Part shown: positions 15,573 through 24,492 of the stretch, piece by piece
Layout of the letters: each line of letters starts with the position of its first letter
Position numbering within the stretch: the first letter of the stretch is position 1
NCBI GenBank assembly: GCA_900768915.1
Contig: CAAGEQ010000029.1
Coordinates: 1 to 49,925 of the forward strand
DNA length: 49,925 nucleotides
From: Candidatus Gastranaerophilales bacterium
GTDB lineage: Bacteria; Cyanobacteriota; Vampirovibrionia; Gastranaerophilales; Gastranaerophilaceae
Direction of reading: 5' to 3'
Made by a program: the position numbers and the translations under genes
The notes under the pieces: model-generated
Databases searched by the model: none
Told to the model about the DNA's origin: nothing
The model's input: only the letters and a program-made list of their open reading frames with translations

Positions 15573-16586
15573 ATGTTGATAATAATGCGTGAAAACGTTA
15601 GTGAAGAATGTATTGAAAAAGTTGTTGATTTTATTAAATCAAAAGGCTTTGAAGCACATATTTCTAAAGGTGAACTTCATACCGTAATTGGTGCTGTTGG
15701 GGCAAAATTAATTGATCCAAGAAACATTGAATTGTTAGATGGTGTACAGGAAGTAATTAAGATTTCTTTCGGATATAAATTAACAAGTAGAATTTTCAAA
15801 CAAGAAGATACGGTTATAGAAGTTAATGGTATAAAATTTGGTGGTGGTAATGTTGGTTTAATTGCTGGACCTTGTACTGTTGAAAGTTATGACCAAATGG
15901 ATAAAACAGCAGAAGCATTAGAAAAATCTAATGTCAAAATTCTTCGTGGTGGTGCATTTAAACCAAGAACATCACCTTATGCTTTTCAAGGTTTAGGTGA
16001 AGAAGGATTAAAGATTATTAGAAGTGTTGCGGATAATCATGGAATGGCTGTAACTTCTGAGATTATGGAGAATTCTCAAATAGATATGTTTGAAAAATAT
16101 GTTGATATTTTTCAAATTGGTGCAAGAAATATGCAAAACTATAATCTTTTAAAAGATATGGGCAATGTTTCTAAACCTATTATTTTAAAAAGAGGATTAT
16201 CTGCTACATTTGAAGAGTTGTTATTATCAGCAGAATATATTGTATCAAGTGGAAACAAAAATGTTATACTTTGCGAAAGAGGTATTAGAACATTTGAGAA
16301 ATATACAAGAAATACACTTGATTTATCAGCAATTCCAGTTATCAAAAAATTAAGCCATTTACCAATTATTACTGATCCTAGTCACGGTACTGGTTTGAGA
16401 GATAAAGTTGCTCCAATGTCTAGAGCAAGTTTGGCTGCAGGTTGTGATGGTTTATTGATAGAAGTGCATTATGATGCTGATAATGCGATTTGTGATGGTG
16501 CACAATCATTGTATCCTGATGAATATAATGCTTTGTATAATGATTTAAAACAAATTGCACCTATCGTTCATAAAACAATATATTAG
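15573..16586 (+). CDS. aroF: DAHP synthase (3-deoxy-7-phosphoheptulonate synthase), type I beta
   Basis: This 337-aa enzyme joins PEP and erythrose 4-phosphate, the entry step of the shikimate pathway. An N-terminal ferredoxin-like (ACT-like) regulatory domain covers about residues 1-70 and is followed by the TIM barrel, with GLIAGPCTVESYDQM, GGAFKPRTSPYAFQGLG and ITDPSHGTGLRDKV (metal and substrate residues). This is the layout of Thermotoga-type feedback-regulated enzymes. An ATG four codons in is an alternative start. It is monocistronic and far from the aroCKB operon. The paralogue name (aroF, aroG or aroH) is arbitrary. Confidence 0.94.
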   Translation: MLIIMRENVSEECIEKVVDFIKSKGFEAHISKGELHTVIGAVGAKLIDPRNIELLDGVQEVIKISFGYKLTSRIFKQEDTVIEVNGIKFGGGNVGLIAGPCTVESYDQMDKTAEALEKSNVKILRGGAFKPRTSPYAFQGLGEEGLKIIRSVADNHGMAVTSEIMENSQIDMFEKYVDIFQIGARNMQNYNLLKDMGNVSKPIILKRGLSATFEELLLSAEYIVSSGNKNVILCERGIRTFEKYTRNTLDLSAIPVIKKLSHLPIITDPSHGTGLRDKVAPMSRASLAAGCDGLLIEVHYDADNAICDGAQSLYPDEYNALYNDLKQIAPIVHKTIY

Positions 16587-16620
16587 TTTTTTATAAAATA
16601 ATATATTTAACAAACAATAA

Positions 16621-16656
16621 ATGCGATATGATATCATATATCATATCGCATAAGTT
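16621..16656. terminator. Long perfect palindrome between convergent genes
   Basis: A 14-bp perfect stem (16621-16634 with 16638-16651) has a 3-nt loop CAT, followed on the plus side by AAGTTTT. It lies between the DAHP synthase gene (plus) and the SIMPL gene (minus) and most likely terminates both. The T-tracts are weak, so slow RNA release or a protein-binding palindrome remain alternatives. Confidence 0.65.
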
Positions 16657-16673
16657 TTACAATATTATATTTC

Positions 16674-17402
16674 CTATTTTAAATAGAAGTTAGCATTTAC
16701 TCTTGCATTAAGTGTCATTGTGCCTACTTCAATATTGGTTGAAGCAGATTCTGTATCTGCTGAATATGTTTCAGCTTTTGCCATCATCAATCTTGGCATA
16801 ATATTGTTTTGTCCTGACATAGAACAACTACCTTCAATTGATTTCACACCAATGATTTCTGAACCAATAGATTTAGCAATACTAACTGCTTGTTCTTTTG
16901 CTTTTTTAGATGCTTCTGCTAATAATTTGTTGCATTCTGTTTCGTAATTAGAAACATTATAAGAAATGTTTGAAACAGAAGAAGCACCATCTGCCATTGC
17001 TTTGTCAATCATAGAACCAACATTTGCAATATTTTTTGTATGAACTTTTACTTTGTTAGTCACTTGGTAACATTCAAAAATTTTCTTGCCATTATTATAT
17101 CTATATGTAGAAGTCGCACTATAACTAGATGTTCTTAAACTATCACCAGTATTTTTTTCTGTGATTTTTTTAAGATTTTCATATACTTTTGAAGAAATAT
17201 TTTTGTTTTCTGCAATTGCTTTATCCATAGAATCTTTTGAAGTAGTGATGATTTCAACATCAAAATCAACAACATCAGGAGTAAGTTCTACTTGTGAAGT
17301 TGCATTTGTAGTGATGTAAGCACCTTCTGCAAATACACAACTTGAAAAACCTATTACGCACATTGCAATAATTGAAAAGAATAAAACAAGTGATTTTTTC
17401 AT
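16674..17402 (-). CDS. SIMPL (DUF541) domain periplasmic protein
   Basis: This 242-aa protein has a signal peptide (MKKSLVLFFSIIAMCVIGFS, cleavage near VFA-EG) and a SIMPL/DUF541 domain. The family pattern is visible: TTNATSQVELTPDVVDFDVE near the mature N-terminus, then YQVTNKVKVHTKNIANVGSM, and the helix EASKKAKEQAVSIAKSIGSE. The family is periplasmic or outer-surface, often linked to stress or BP26-like channel assemblies. A Ser/Asp-rich loop lies near residue 220. The gene appears monocistronic. Confidence 0.88.
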   Translation of the reverse strand: MKKSLVLFFSIIAMCVIGFSSCVFAEGAYITTNATSQVELTPDVVDFDVEIITTSKDSMDKAIAENKNISSKVYENLKKITEKNTGDSLRTSSYSATSTYRYNNGKKIFECYQVTNKVKVHTKNIANVGSMIDKAMADGASSVSNISYNVSNYETECNKLLAEASKKAKEQAVSIAKSIGSEIIGVKSIEGSCSMSGQNNIMPRLMMAKAETYSADTESASTNIEVGTMTLNARVNANFYLK

Positions 17403-17472
17403 AATAATTTCCCTTTTTTAAATTCACACCTACACACAAATACAATAACATAAAATAATATTTTTTCATTAA

Positions 17473-17506
17473 AAAACTCTCGATTAGCACCGAGAGTTTT
17501 TATATA
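17473..17506. terminator. Terminator after clpC
   Basis: AAAACTCTCG (17473-17482) pairs perfectly with CGAGAGTTTT (17491-17500) around an 8-nt loop. With T runs on both sides it can act in either direction, but the only gene ending near it is clpC on the minus strand (stop at 17528). Confidence 0.9.
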
Positions 17507-17527
17507 TAATATTCAAGATATTATTTC

Positions 17528-19999
17528 TTATTCAGCTGAAACAGTTGCTTCCTTTTTTGATTTCTTTTCGAAAACAATTTCATCATCTTTAAGTTTTAAG
17601 ACGATTACGTCACCTGGTTCATAAGCATTAGTAAGAATTTCTTCTGCAAGTTTATCTTCAATCTTACGTTGAATAAGTCTTCTAAGAGGTCTTGCACCGT
17701 ATGCTTCTGAATAACCATCTTTTGCAAGGAAGTCTTTAACTTCATCAGTAACTTCGATAGACAAATCTCTTTCAGAAAGTCTTTTGAATAAGTCTTTCAT
17801 CATTAAGTCAACAATTTGTCTAATTTCTTCTTTTTGTAAGTGGTTAAATACGATAATATCATCGATACGGTTAAGGAACTCAGGTCTGAATGCCTTTTTA
17901 AGTTCTTCATTAACAGTTTCTTTAAGTTTTTCGTACTTATCTTTATGAGCATTTTCTGCAGTAGTGAAACCAAGTTTACCTTGAGTGGTAATCATGCTAG
18001 CACCTACGTTAGAAGTCATGATGATAACTGTGTTTTTGAAGTTTACGTGACGACCTTTAGCATCAGTTAATCTACCGTCATCAAGAATTTGCAACATGAT
18101 GTTGAAAATATCTGGGTGTGCTTTTTCGATTTCATCGAAAAGAATAACTGAATAAGGTTTCTTTCTGATAATTTCAGATAAGTGACCACCGTCATCATAA
18201 CCAACATATCCTGGAGGTGAACCAATCAATTTAGCAGTAGAATGTTTTTCCATAAATTCTGACATATCAACACGAACCATGTTGTCTTCAGAACCGAACA
18301 TTGCTTCTGCCAATGCTTTAGCCAATTCAGTTTTACCAACACCAGTAGGACCTGAGAAGATGAAACTACCAATAGGTCTGTTTGGTGCTTTCAAACCAAC
18401 TCTTGCACGTCTAATTGCTTTTGCAATTGCTGTAACTGCATCAGATTGACCAATTACACGAGCGTGAAGAGTATCTTCAAGTTTAAGTAATCTTTCACTT
18501 TCACCTTCAGTAAGTTTAGTAACTGGTACACCTGTCATTGTTGAGATAACTTCTGCAACATCTTCTTCTGTAACAACAGGTTTGTTTGCTTCGTTATCTT
18601 TTTTCCATTGTTCAGTTACTTCTCTGATTTTGTCTTTCATATTTGCTTCGTCATCACGAAGAGATGAAGCTTTTTCGAAATCTTGATTTCTGATTGCTTC
18701 TTCTTTTTCTTTAACAATTTCTTTTAATTGTTTATCAAGTTTTCTGCCTTCTGGACATAAAGAACTTACTTTAAGTCTAACTTTTGAACTTGCTTCATCA
18801 ATTACGTCAATTGCTTTGTCTGGTAAGAATCTATCTGTTACATATTTTGATGAAAGTTTTGTAGCAGCAACAACTGCTTCATCAGAGATAATCAATCCGT
18901 GATGTTCTTCATATTTGAATTTTAAACCTCTGATAATTTCAATTGTTTCATCAATAGTAGGTTCATCAATGATAACAGATTGGAAACGTCTTTCAAGTGC
19001 AGAATCTTTTTCGATATATTTTCTATATTCGTCAAGAGTAGTTGCACCAATAACTTGAATTTCACCTCTTGAAAGTGCAGGTTTAAGAATGTTTGCTGCA
19101 TCAATAGCACCTTCAGCAGCACCAGCACCAATAAGAGTGTGCATTTCATCAATTACAAGGATAACGTTACCAGATTGTCTGATTTCGTCCATAATCTTTT
19201 TAAGACGTTCTTCAAATTCACCTCTATATTTTGTACCCGCAATAAGTAAACCCATATCAAGTTGGATAACTTTTTTGCCGTCTAAAATATCAGGAACTTC
19301 GCCATTAACAATTCTTGTTGCTAAACCTTCTGCAACAGCAGTCTTACCAACACCAGGCTCACCTAATAGAACAGGGTTGTTTTTAGTTCTTCTAGCAAGA
19401 ATTTGGATAACTCTTTCAATTTCTTTTTCACGACCAACAACAGGGTCAAGTCTCATTTCTGAGGCTGCTAATGTTAGGTCAGTACCATATTCATCAAGAC
19501 TAGGAGTTTTAACTTTTGATGCAGTAGATGAAGAAGAACCACCAGAAGTAACTGCTTGTGATTTTGATTCACCAAGCATTTTTACAACGTTAGTTCTAAT
19601 TTTGTTTAAATCAACACCAAGATTTTCTAAAACTCTTGCCGCAACACCTTCACCTTCACGGATTAAGCCAAGCAACAAGTGTTCAGTCCCGATATAATTA
19701 TGACCAAGTTGTCTTGCTTCGTCCCAAGACAATTCTAAAACTCTTTTTGCTCTAGGGGTAAACGGAATTTCAACAGCAACGAAACCCGAACCTCTACCAA
19801 TAATTTTTTCAACTTCAACACGAGCATCTTTAAGGTTAACACCCATAGATTTTAAAGTTTTTGCAGCAACACCAGTGCCTTCACCGATAAGTCCTAACAA
19901 AACTTGCTCTGTGCCTACAAAATTATGACCAAGTCTTCTTGCTTCTTCTTGAGCAAGCATTATGACTTTGATAGCCTTTTCTGTAAAACGTTCGAACAT
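17528..19999 (-). CDS. clpC: ATP-dependent Clp protease ATP-binding subunit ClpC
   Basis: ClpC (823 aa) is a double-ring AAA+ unfoldase that feeds ClpP. Domains in order are the N-terminal Clp repeat pair (about 1-145, with FTEKAIKVIMLAQEEARRLG and a second copy near 80), AAA1 with Walker A GEPGVGKTAVAEG and Walker B ILVIDEMHTLIG, a UVR-type linker (KEEAIRNQDFEKASSLRDDE), AAA2 with GPTGVGKTELAKALAE and VILFDEIEKAHPD, and the C-terminal D2-small domain (GARPLRRLIQRKIED). The linker separates ClpC from ClpA and ClpB. AGGAG precedes the ATG, with a strong promoter upstream. mcsA, mcsB and ctsR are not adjacent. Confidence 0.95.
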   Translation of the reverse strand: MFERFTEKAIKVIMLAQEEARRLGHNFVGTEQVLLGLIGEGTGVAAKTLKSMGVNLKDARVEVEKIIGRGSGFVAVEIPFTPRAKRVLELSWDEARQLGHNYIGTEHLLLGLIREGEGVAARVLENLGVDLNKIRTNVVKMLGESKSQAVTSGGSSSSTASKVKTPSLDEYGTDLTLAASEMRLDPVVGREKEIERVIQILARRTKNNPVLLGEPGVGKTAVAEGLATRIVNGEVPDILDGKKVIQLDMGLLIAGTKYRGEFEERLKKIMDEIRQSGNVILVIDEMHTLIGAGAAEGAIDAANILKPALSRGEIQVIGATTLDEYRKYIEKDSALERRFQSVIIDEPTIDETIEIIRGLKFKYEEHHGLIISDEAVVAATKLSSKYVTDRFLPDKAIDVIDEASSKVRLKVSSLCPEGRKLDKQLKEIVKEKEEAIRNQDFEKASSLRDDEANMKDKIREVTEQWKKDNEANKPVVTEEDVAEVISTMTGVPVTKLTEGESERLLKLEDTLHARVIGQSDAVTAIAKAIRRARVGLKAPNRPIGSFIFSGPTGVGKTELAKALAEAMFGSEDNMVRVDMSEFMEKHSTAKLIGSPPGYVGYDDGGHLSEIIRKKPYSVILFDEIEKAHPDIFNIMLQILDDGRLTDAKGRHVNFKNTVIIMTSNVGASMITTQGKLGFTTAENAHKDKYEKLKETVNEELKKAFRPEFLNRIDDIIVFNHLQKEEIRQIVDLMMKDLFKRLSERDLSIEVTDEVKDFLAKDGYSEAYGARPLRRLIQRKIEDKLAEEILTNAYEPGDVIVLKLKDDEIVFEKKSKKEATVSAE

Positions 20000-20030
20000 G
20001 AATCTCTCCTATTTATATGCGCATACTTGT

Positions 20031-20059
20031 ATAATACATAAAATGAGTAAAAGTATCAA
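20031..20059 (-). promoter_or_regulatory. Promoter of clpC
   Basis: On the minus strand TTGATA (20059-20054) is followed after 17 nt by TATTAT (20036-20031), 32 nt before the start codon. No CIRCE element and no CtsR heptad repeat is seen around it. A short palindrome ATGCGCAT lies just downstream, in the leader. Confidence 0.75.
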
Positions 20060-20115
20060 GTATTTTAAGAAAAATTTCGACTTAAAAAGTGAGATGAAAT
20101 GAAGAGATATAAAAT

Positions 20116-20504
20116 CTAATAGTCTTTATTATGTAATATTTTTAATACTTCTACATAATTTTCACCAATACTATCGGGAATAGGTTCAATGAATTCGTTA
20201 TTATTATATTTATAAGTTTCTATTACATTACCTTTTAAATCATAAAATATAATATTGGCAATGCAAAGGGTATTGTTTTGTGTATTGACTATAATTTTAG
20301 TTAATTTATACCAGACCTTTTTATTTTTTTCTAAATTTCAATTTCCAGAATTTAATTGTTTAAACCAAGCACTTATATATGTATTTTGTGACTTACATGT
20401 ATTTAAGTCAATGTAAAATTTGGGCGTTAATTGAAACCAATTGGCGGTTAGACAATTTACTTGTAAAATAATTAAACATAGTATTGTTAATAATATTTTT
20501 TTAT
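20116..20504 (-). pseudogene. Decayed secreted-protein gene (Adhesin_E-like), start lost and in-frame TGA
   Basis: Reading the minus strand from 20502 gives 129 codons in one frame to TAG at 20116. It begins KKILLTILCLIILQVNCL, a signal peptide lacking only its initiator, and goes on with NWFQLTPKFYIDLNTCK, TYISAWFKQLN, KKVWYKLTKIIV, IIFYDLKGNVIETY and PIPDSIGENY. That pattern resembles the surface-adhesin E-like domain. Where ATG is expected the sequence reads ATA followed by A6; deletion of one G from ATGAAAAAAATA explains it exactly. Codon 55 (20340-20338) is TGA, between SGN and NLEKNKKVW. Promoter and AAAGGAG ribosome site are intact, so decay looks recent. A non-standard start with TGA readthrough is the alternative. 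Confidence 0.75.
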
Positions 20505-20527
20505 AAATTCTCCTTTGTGTGTGATTT

Positions 20528-20556
20528 ATTATATCATTTTTTGTAGCCTTTGTAAA
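20528..20556 (-). promoter_or_regulatory. Intact promoter in front of the decayed gene
   Basis: On the minus strand TTTACA (20556-20551) is followed after 17 nt by TATAAT (20533-20528). AAAGGAG lies at 20516-20510. Both signals are near consensus even though the start codon behind them is lost, which points to a gene that was functional until recently. Confidence 0.7.
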
Positions 20557-20670
20557 AATTTCGAAATATTTTTCTTTTTTATTATTTTTATATAAAAACT
20601 TTAATGATATTATATAAGTATAAATTAAGTATAAATTTAATATTTAATTATCATTATTATGGAGTGAATT

Positions 20671-22437
20671 ATGGAAAAAGTAGATATATTCTCGGTATTC
20701 ACCTTATTCGGAGGATTAGCATTCTTCTTATATGGTATTCTTGTTATGTCTTCCGGACTTGAAAAAATTGCAGGTGGGAAACTTGAAAAGATGCTCAAGG
20801 TCATGACATCAAATCCAGCAAAAGGTTTAGTTTTAGGTGCTGGTATCACCGCCCTTATTCAAAGTTCATCTGCTGTTACAGTTATGTTAGTTGGTCTGGT
20901 TAACTCAGGAATCATGAAGTTATCTCAGGCCATTGGTGTTATTATGGGGTCTAACATCGGTACAACTATCACAGCATGGATTTTGAGTCTTGCAGGTATT
21001 CAATCAGATAATGTTTGGGTTCGATTATTCAAACCTGAGTCATTTACACCACTACTTGCAATTACTGGTGTGATTATGTTACTTGCAGCAAAAACAAGCA
21101 AACGTAAAAATATCGGTAGTGTATTTATTGGTTTCTCAATTCTTATGTTTGGTATGCAAGTTATGACACAATCTATGGCTCCTCTTACTCATTCTCAAGG
21201 GTTTCAAAATTGTTTAGTTGCATTCACAAACCCAATATTAGGTCTTATTGTTGGTACAGTTATAACTGCTATAATCCAAAGTTCAGCAGCATCTGTTGGT
21301 ATTTTGCAAGCCTTATCTATGACAGGTCATATTACCTACGGTATTGCTTTACCAATTATTATGGGACAAAATATCGGTACTTGTATCACTGCATTTTTAT
21401 CTAGTATTGGTGTTAATGCTAATGCGAGAAAAGTTGCTGTTGTTCACGTTGCATTCAACGTTATTGGTACAATTTTATTCCTTGTAGTATTTGAGTTGAT
21501 ACATTATATTTTCCAGTTGAAATTTGTTACAAATACAATAAATCCTGCCGGAATAGCCGTTGTTCATTCTATATTTAACATTGTAACAACAATTATTCTA
21601 TTCCCATTCATCAAGCAGTTAGAAAAAATTGCAAACTTTGTTATTAAAGATAAAGGCAAAGCAGATAGAGAAAAGGTTATTCTTGACGAAAGACTTCTTT
21701 TATCACCTGATTTCGCTATCTCTGAATGTCATCAACAAACTATGAAAATGTCATCAGTTGTTGAAAGAAATGTTATTTACGCAACAAAACTTCTTAAACG
21801 TTTTGAATCAAGAAAAGCAGAAGTTGTTAATGTAAATGAAAAGAAAATCGATCTTTATGAAGATAAACTTGAAACATTCTTAATCAAGGCTTCTAATAAA
21901 GATATGTCAGAAGAAGCAAGTGCATATATTGGTAGATTATTATTAAATATTGGTGATTTTGAAAGAATTGGTGATCATGCAATTGGTATTCTTAATATTG
22001 CCGAAAAGATGAATGAAAAGGATCTTAAATTCTCAGATGAGGCTGTTGCAGATATAAAAGTTATAGTTTATGCTGTTCTTGATGTTCTAAAACTTGCGAC
22101 TACTGCATACAAAAATTCTGATGAAGTGTTGGCACTTGATGTTGAGCCACTTGAACAAGTTGTAGATAGATTAATTAGAAAAGCTAAAAAACGTCACGTT
22201 AAACGTCTTCAAGATGGTAAGTGTACTGTTGAACTTGATTTGATGGTTTCAGATTTATTCAACGATTTAGAAAGAATTTCTGATCATTGTTCTAACATTG
22301 CAACATCTATTCTTCAAATCAAAGAAGGTGCTTTAGAAAAACATGAACTTATTAATAGAATGCGTTCAGTAGAAAACGTTGAATTTAGCAGAAAATACGA
22401 CGAATACAAAGCAAAATATCCACTTGTTAATCAATAA
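20671..22437 (+). CDS. Na+/phosphate cotransporter family protein with PhoU-like domain
   Basis: This 588-aa protein resembles the NptA/YjbB-type Na/Pi transporters. The membrane half (about residues 1-320) holds the duplicated signature ALIQSSSAVTVMLVGLV and AIIQSSAASVGILQAL, each with the QSS motif of the substrate site, and GSNIGTTIT / GQNIGTCIT repeats. The cytoplasmic C-terminal third (about 340-560) is helical and PhoU-like (GDFERIGDHAIGILN, DLERISDHCSNIA). It would import phosphate at the inner membrane. GGAGTG precedes the ATG. The next gene starts after a 34-nt gap and may be cotranscribed. Confidence 0.9.
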   Translation: MEKVDIFSVFTLFGGLAFFLYGILVMSSGLEKIAGGKLEKMLKVMTSNPAKGLVLGAGITALIQSSSAVTVMLVGLVNSGIMKLSQAIGVIMGSNIGTTITAWILSLAGIQSDNVWVRLFKPESFTPLLAITGVIMLLAAKTSKRKNIGSVFIGFSILMFGMQVMTQSMAPLTHSQGFQNCLVAFTNPILGLIVGTVITAIIQSSAASVGILQALSMTGHITYGIALPIIMGQNIGTCITAFLSSIGVNANARKVAVVHVAFNVIGTILFLVVFELIHYIFQLKFVTNTINPAGIAVVHSIFNIVTTIILFPFIKQLEKIANFVIKDKGKADREKVILDERLLLSPDFAISECHQQTMKMSSVVERNVIYATKLLKRFESRKAEVVNVNEKKIDLYEDKLETFLIKASNKDMSEEASAYIGRLLLNIGDFERIGDHAIGILNIAEKMNEKDLKFSDEAVADIKVIVYAVLDVLKLATTAYKNSDEVLALDVEPLEQVVDRLIRKAKKRHVKRLQDGKCTVELDLMVSDLFNDLERISDHCSNIATSILQIKEGALEKHELINRMRSVENVEFSRKYDEYKAKYPLVNQ

Positions 22438-22471
22438 TTAAATTTTGATTATACATTGGGAGAAAATTACA

Positions 22472-24481
22472 ATGAGCAACGATATAGTTGAAACAGGTGC
22501 TAGTTCTATTGCTGAAAAATCATCACGCAAAAAATATGTACTTAAAAAGCGTACACCTGTAAAAACATCATATAAAGTTAATTATGAACAAGATTTAAAC
22601 GAAGCACAATTGTCTGCTGTTAAATCAAAAAATGGTGCAATACTTGTTATTGCAGGTGCAGGTACGGGAAAAACAAAAACACTTACTTATAGAGTTGCTA
22701 GGCTTATTGAAGATGGTGTAAATCCTGAAAATATCTTGTTACTTACTTTTACAAAAAAAGCATCAGCCGAAATGCTTAATCGTGCATCAGCCGTCTTAGA
22801 CGAACGTTGTGAAAATGTTGCCGGTGGTACTTTTCACTCTTTTGCGAATATGATTTTACGCAAGTATTCAAAATTACTCGGATTGAAAAATAATTTTACA
22901 ATTATGGATAGTGCTGATGCAGAAGATGTTATCAATCATATTACAGGTAAATTATTTCCGAAAAAAGAAAAAAGGTTTCCTAAAAAACATACTCTTTTAG
23001 AAATCTATTCAAAAAGTGTAAATAAGGAGATACCGACAAAAAACGTTATTGTATCAGAGTTTTCTCAATTTGAGCATTGTATGGATAGAATTATTGAAAT
23101 TCATAAAGCATACGTTCAATATAAACGTGAAAATTCATTAATGGATTATGATGATTTATTACTGTATTTAAAATTTTTGCTTGAAGACCATAAAGATATA
23201 CAAAAAAGGTTATCAAACAAATATAAGTATATAATGATTGATGAATATCAAGATACAAATACACTTCAAGCAGATATAATTAAACTTTTAGCATCAGAAC
23301 ATAATAACGTAATGGCTGTTGGTGACGATGCCCAAAGTATTTATTCTTTTAGAGGTGCAAATTATAGAAATATTCTTGATTTCCCAAAAATATTTGAAGA
23401 TACAAAAATAATTAAATTAGAAAAGAATTATAGAAGTACACAGAATATTCTTAATTTAACAAATAAAATTATTTCTGAAGCGAAAGAAAAATTCGCTAAG
23501 ACTTTATATTCTGATATTCATTCAGAAATAAAACCAGCACTGATTTGTGCAAAAGATTCACAAATGGAAGCAGATTTTATATGTCAAAGAATATTAGAGT
23601 TGTTAGATGAAGATTTGAATTTGTCTGACATTTGTGTACTTGCTAGAAATGCTAGAATGTCTTTTAATCTTGAAATTGAACTTTCAAAGAGAGGAATACC
23701 TTTTCAAAAATTTGGTGGACCAAAGTTTATGGAAACTGCACATATTAAAGATATTGTTGCACATCTAAGAGTTATTCTTAATCCTGATGATGAAGTTAGT
23801 CTTAGCAGAATTTTGTTATTGTTAAAAGGTGTTGGTACTCAAACTGTTAATTCAATTATGCCGATTATAAAAGGTCAAACTGAACTTGATATAAAACTTT
23901 TGCCGAATAAAAAGTCTGCAAATTTTAAACCACTCTTTGACGTTATTCAAAAAGAGAGAGTTTCAAACAAAAAATTATCTGATATTGTCACTGATATCAT
24001 TGAATATTATAAACCTATTTTGAAAGATAAATATGACGATGCATCAAAACGTGAAAAAGACTTAGAACATTTTGAATATTTATCAACACAATATAACAGG
24101 CTTGATAGTTTTTTGAGTGATTTAGCACTTGAACCACCTGATAAAAGTGTTGAAGGTATGTATAAACGAAACGTGAAAGATGATTGTTTAACAATATCAA
24201 CTATTCATTCTGCTAAAGGTTTAGAATGGGATAGTGTATTTATTATTGGTGCTGTTGATGGTAGATTCCCATCTGCATATTCTTTTAATTCGTCAGAAGA
24301 AATGGACGAAGAATTAAGATTGATGTATGTTGCTTGTACAAGAGCAAAAAATAATTTATATATAACATACCCTGTAAATATGTATGATTATTCTATGAAT
24401 ATGGTTTTATCAAAACCATCAAGATTTTTAGATGATATTGATGAAGAAATTCTTGAAATTTGGGATATAACAGAAGAATAA
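22472..24481 (+). CDS. UvrD/PcrA-like superfamily 1 DNA helicase
   Basis: This protein of about 669 aa has all SF1A helicase motifs: LNEAQLSAVKSKNG (Q motif), AGAGTGKTKTLTYR (Walker A), LLTFTKKASAEML, IMIDEYQDTN (Walker B), AVGDDAQSIYSFRGAN (motif III), EKNYRST (IV), TIHSAKGLEWDSVFI (V) and LRLMYVACTRAKNNLYI (VI). It translocates 3'-5' on ssDNA in repair and replication restart. It is shorter than E. coli UvrD (720 aa). I start at MSNDIVE with GGGAGAA upstream; the TTG-started longer frame lacks a ribosome site. The basic N-terminal 35 residues are extra. Confidence 0.93.
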   Translation: MSNDIVETGASSIAEKSSRKKYVLKKRTPVKTSYKVNYEQDLNEAQLSAVKSKNGAILVIAGAGTGKTKTLTYRVARLIEDGVNPENILLLTFTKKASAEMLNRASAVLDERCENVAGGTFHSFANMILRKYSKLLGLKNNFTIMDSADAEDVINHITGKLFPKKEKRFPKKHTLLEIYSKSVNKEIPTKNVIVSEFSQFEHCMDRIIEIHKAYVQYKRENSLMDYDDLLLYLKFLLEDHKDIQKRLSNKYKYIMIDEYQDTNTLQADIIKLLASEHNNVMAVGDDAQSIYSFRGANYRNILDFPKIFEDTKIIKLEKNYRSTQNILNLTNKIISEAKEKFAKTLYSDIHSEIKPALICAKDSQMEADFICQRILELLDEDLNLSDICVLARNARMSFNLEIELSKRGIPFQKFGGPKFMETAHIKDIVAHLRVILNPDDEVSLSRILLLLKGVGTQTVNSIMPIIKGQTELDIKLLPNKKSANFKPLFDVIQKERVSNKKLSDIVTDIIEYYKPILKDKYDDASKREKDLEHFEYLSTQYNRLDSFLSDLALEPPDKSVEGMYKRNVKDDCLTISTIHSAKGLEWDSVFIIGAVDGRFPSAYSFNSSEEMDEELRLMYVACTRAKNNLYITYPVNMYDYSMNMVLSKPSRFLDDIDEEILEIWDITEE

Positions 24482-24492
24482 CTTGTTAAATA

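Noticed and set aside
15573..16586. Frameshift or fusion at the N-terminus of DAHP synthase
   Set aside because: The first 70 residues are the regular ferredoxin-like regulatory domain of type I beta enzymes, not a fusion.
19089..19697. 202-codon plus-strand frame antisense to clpC
   Set aside because: It is the mirror of the strongly conserved clpC coding strand, has no ribosome site and a Ser/Pro/Thr-rich composition that comes from reading the reverse complement.
20031..20080. CIRCE or CtsR control site before clpC
   Set aside because: Neither the TTAGCACTC/GAGTGCTAA inverted repeat nor the GGTCAAA direct repeat is present.
20116..20504. Full UGA-to-Trp reassignment in this genome
   Set aside because: All Trp codons in 50 intact genes are TGG, which would not hold in an AT-rich genome that reads TGA as Trp; only an early or partial state remains open, and a pseudogene is simpler.
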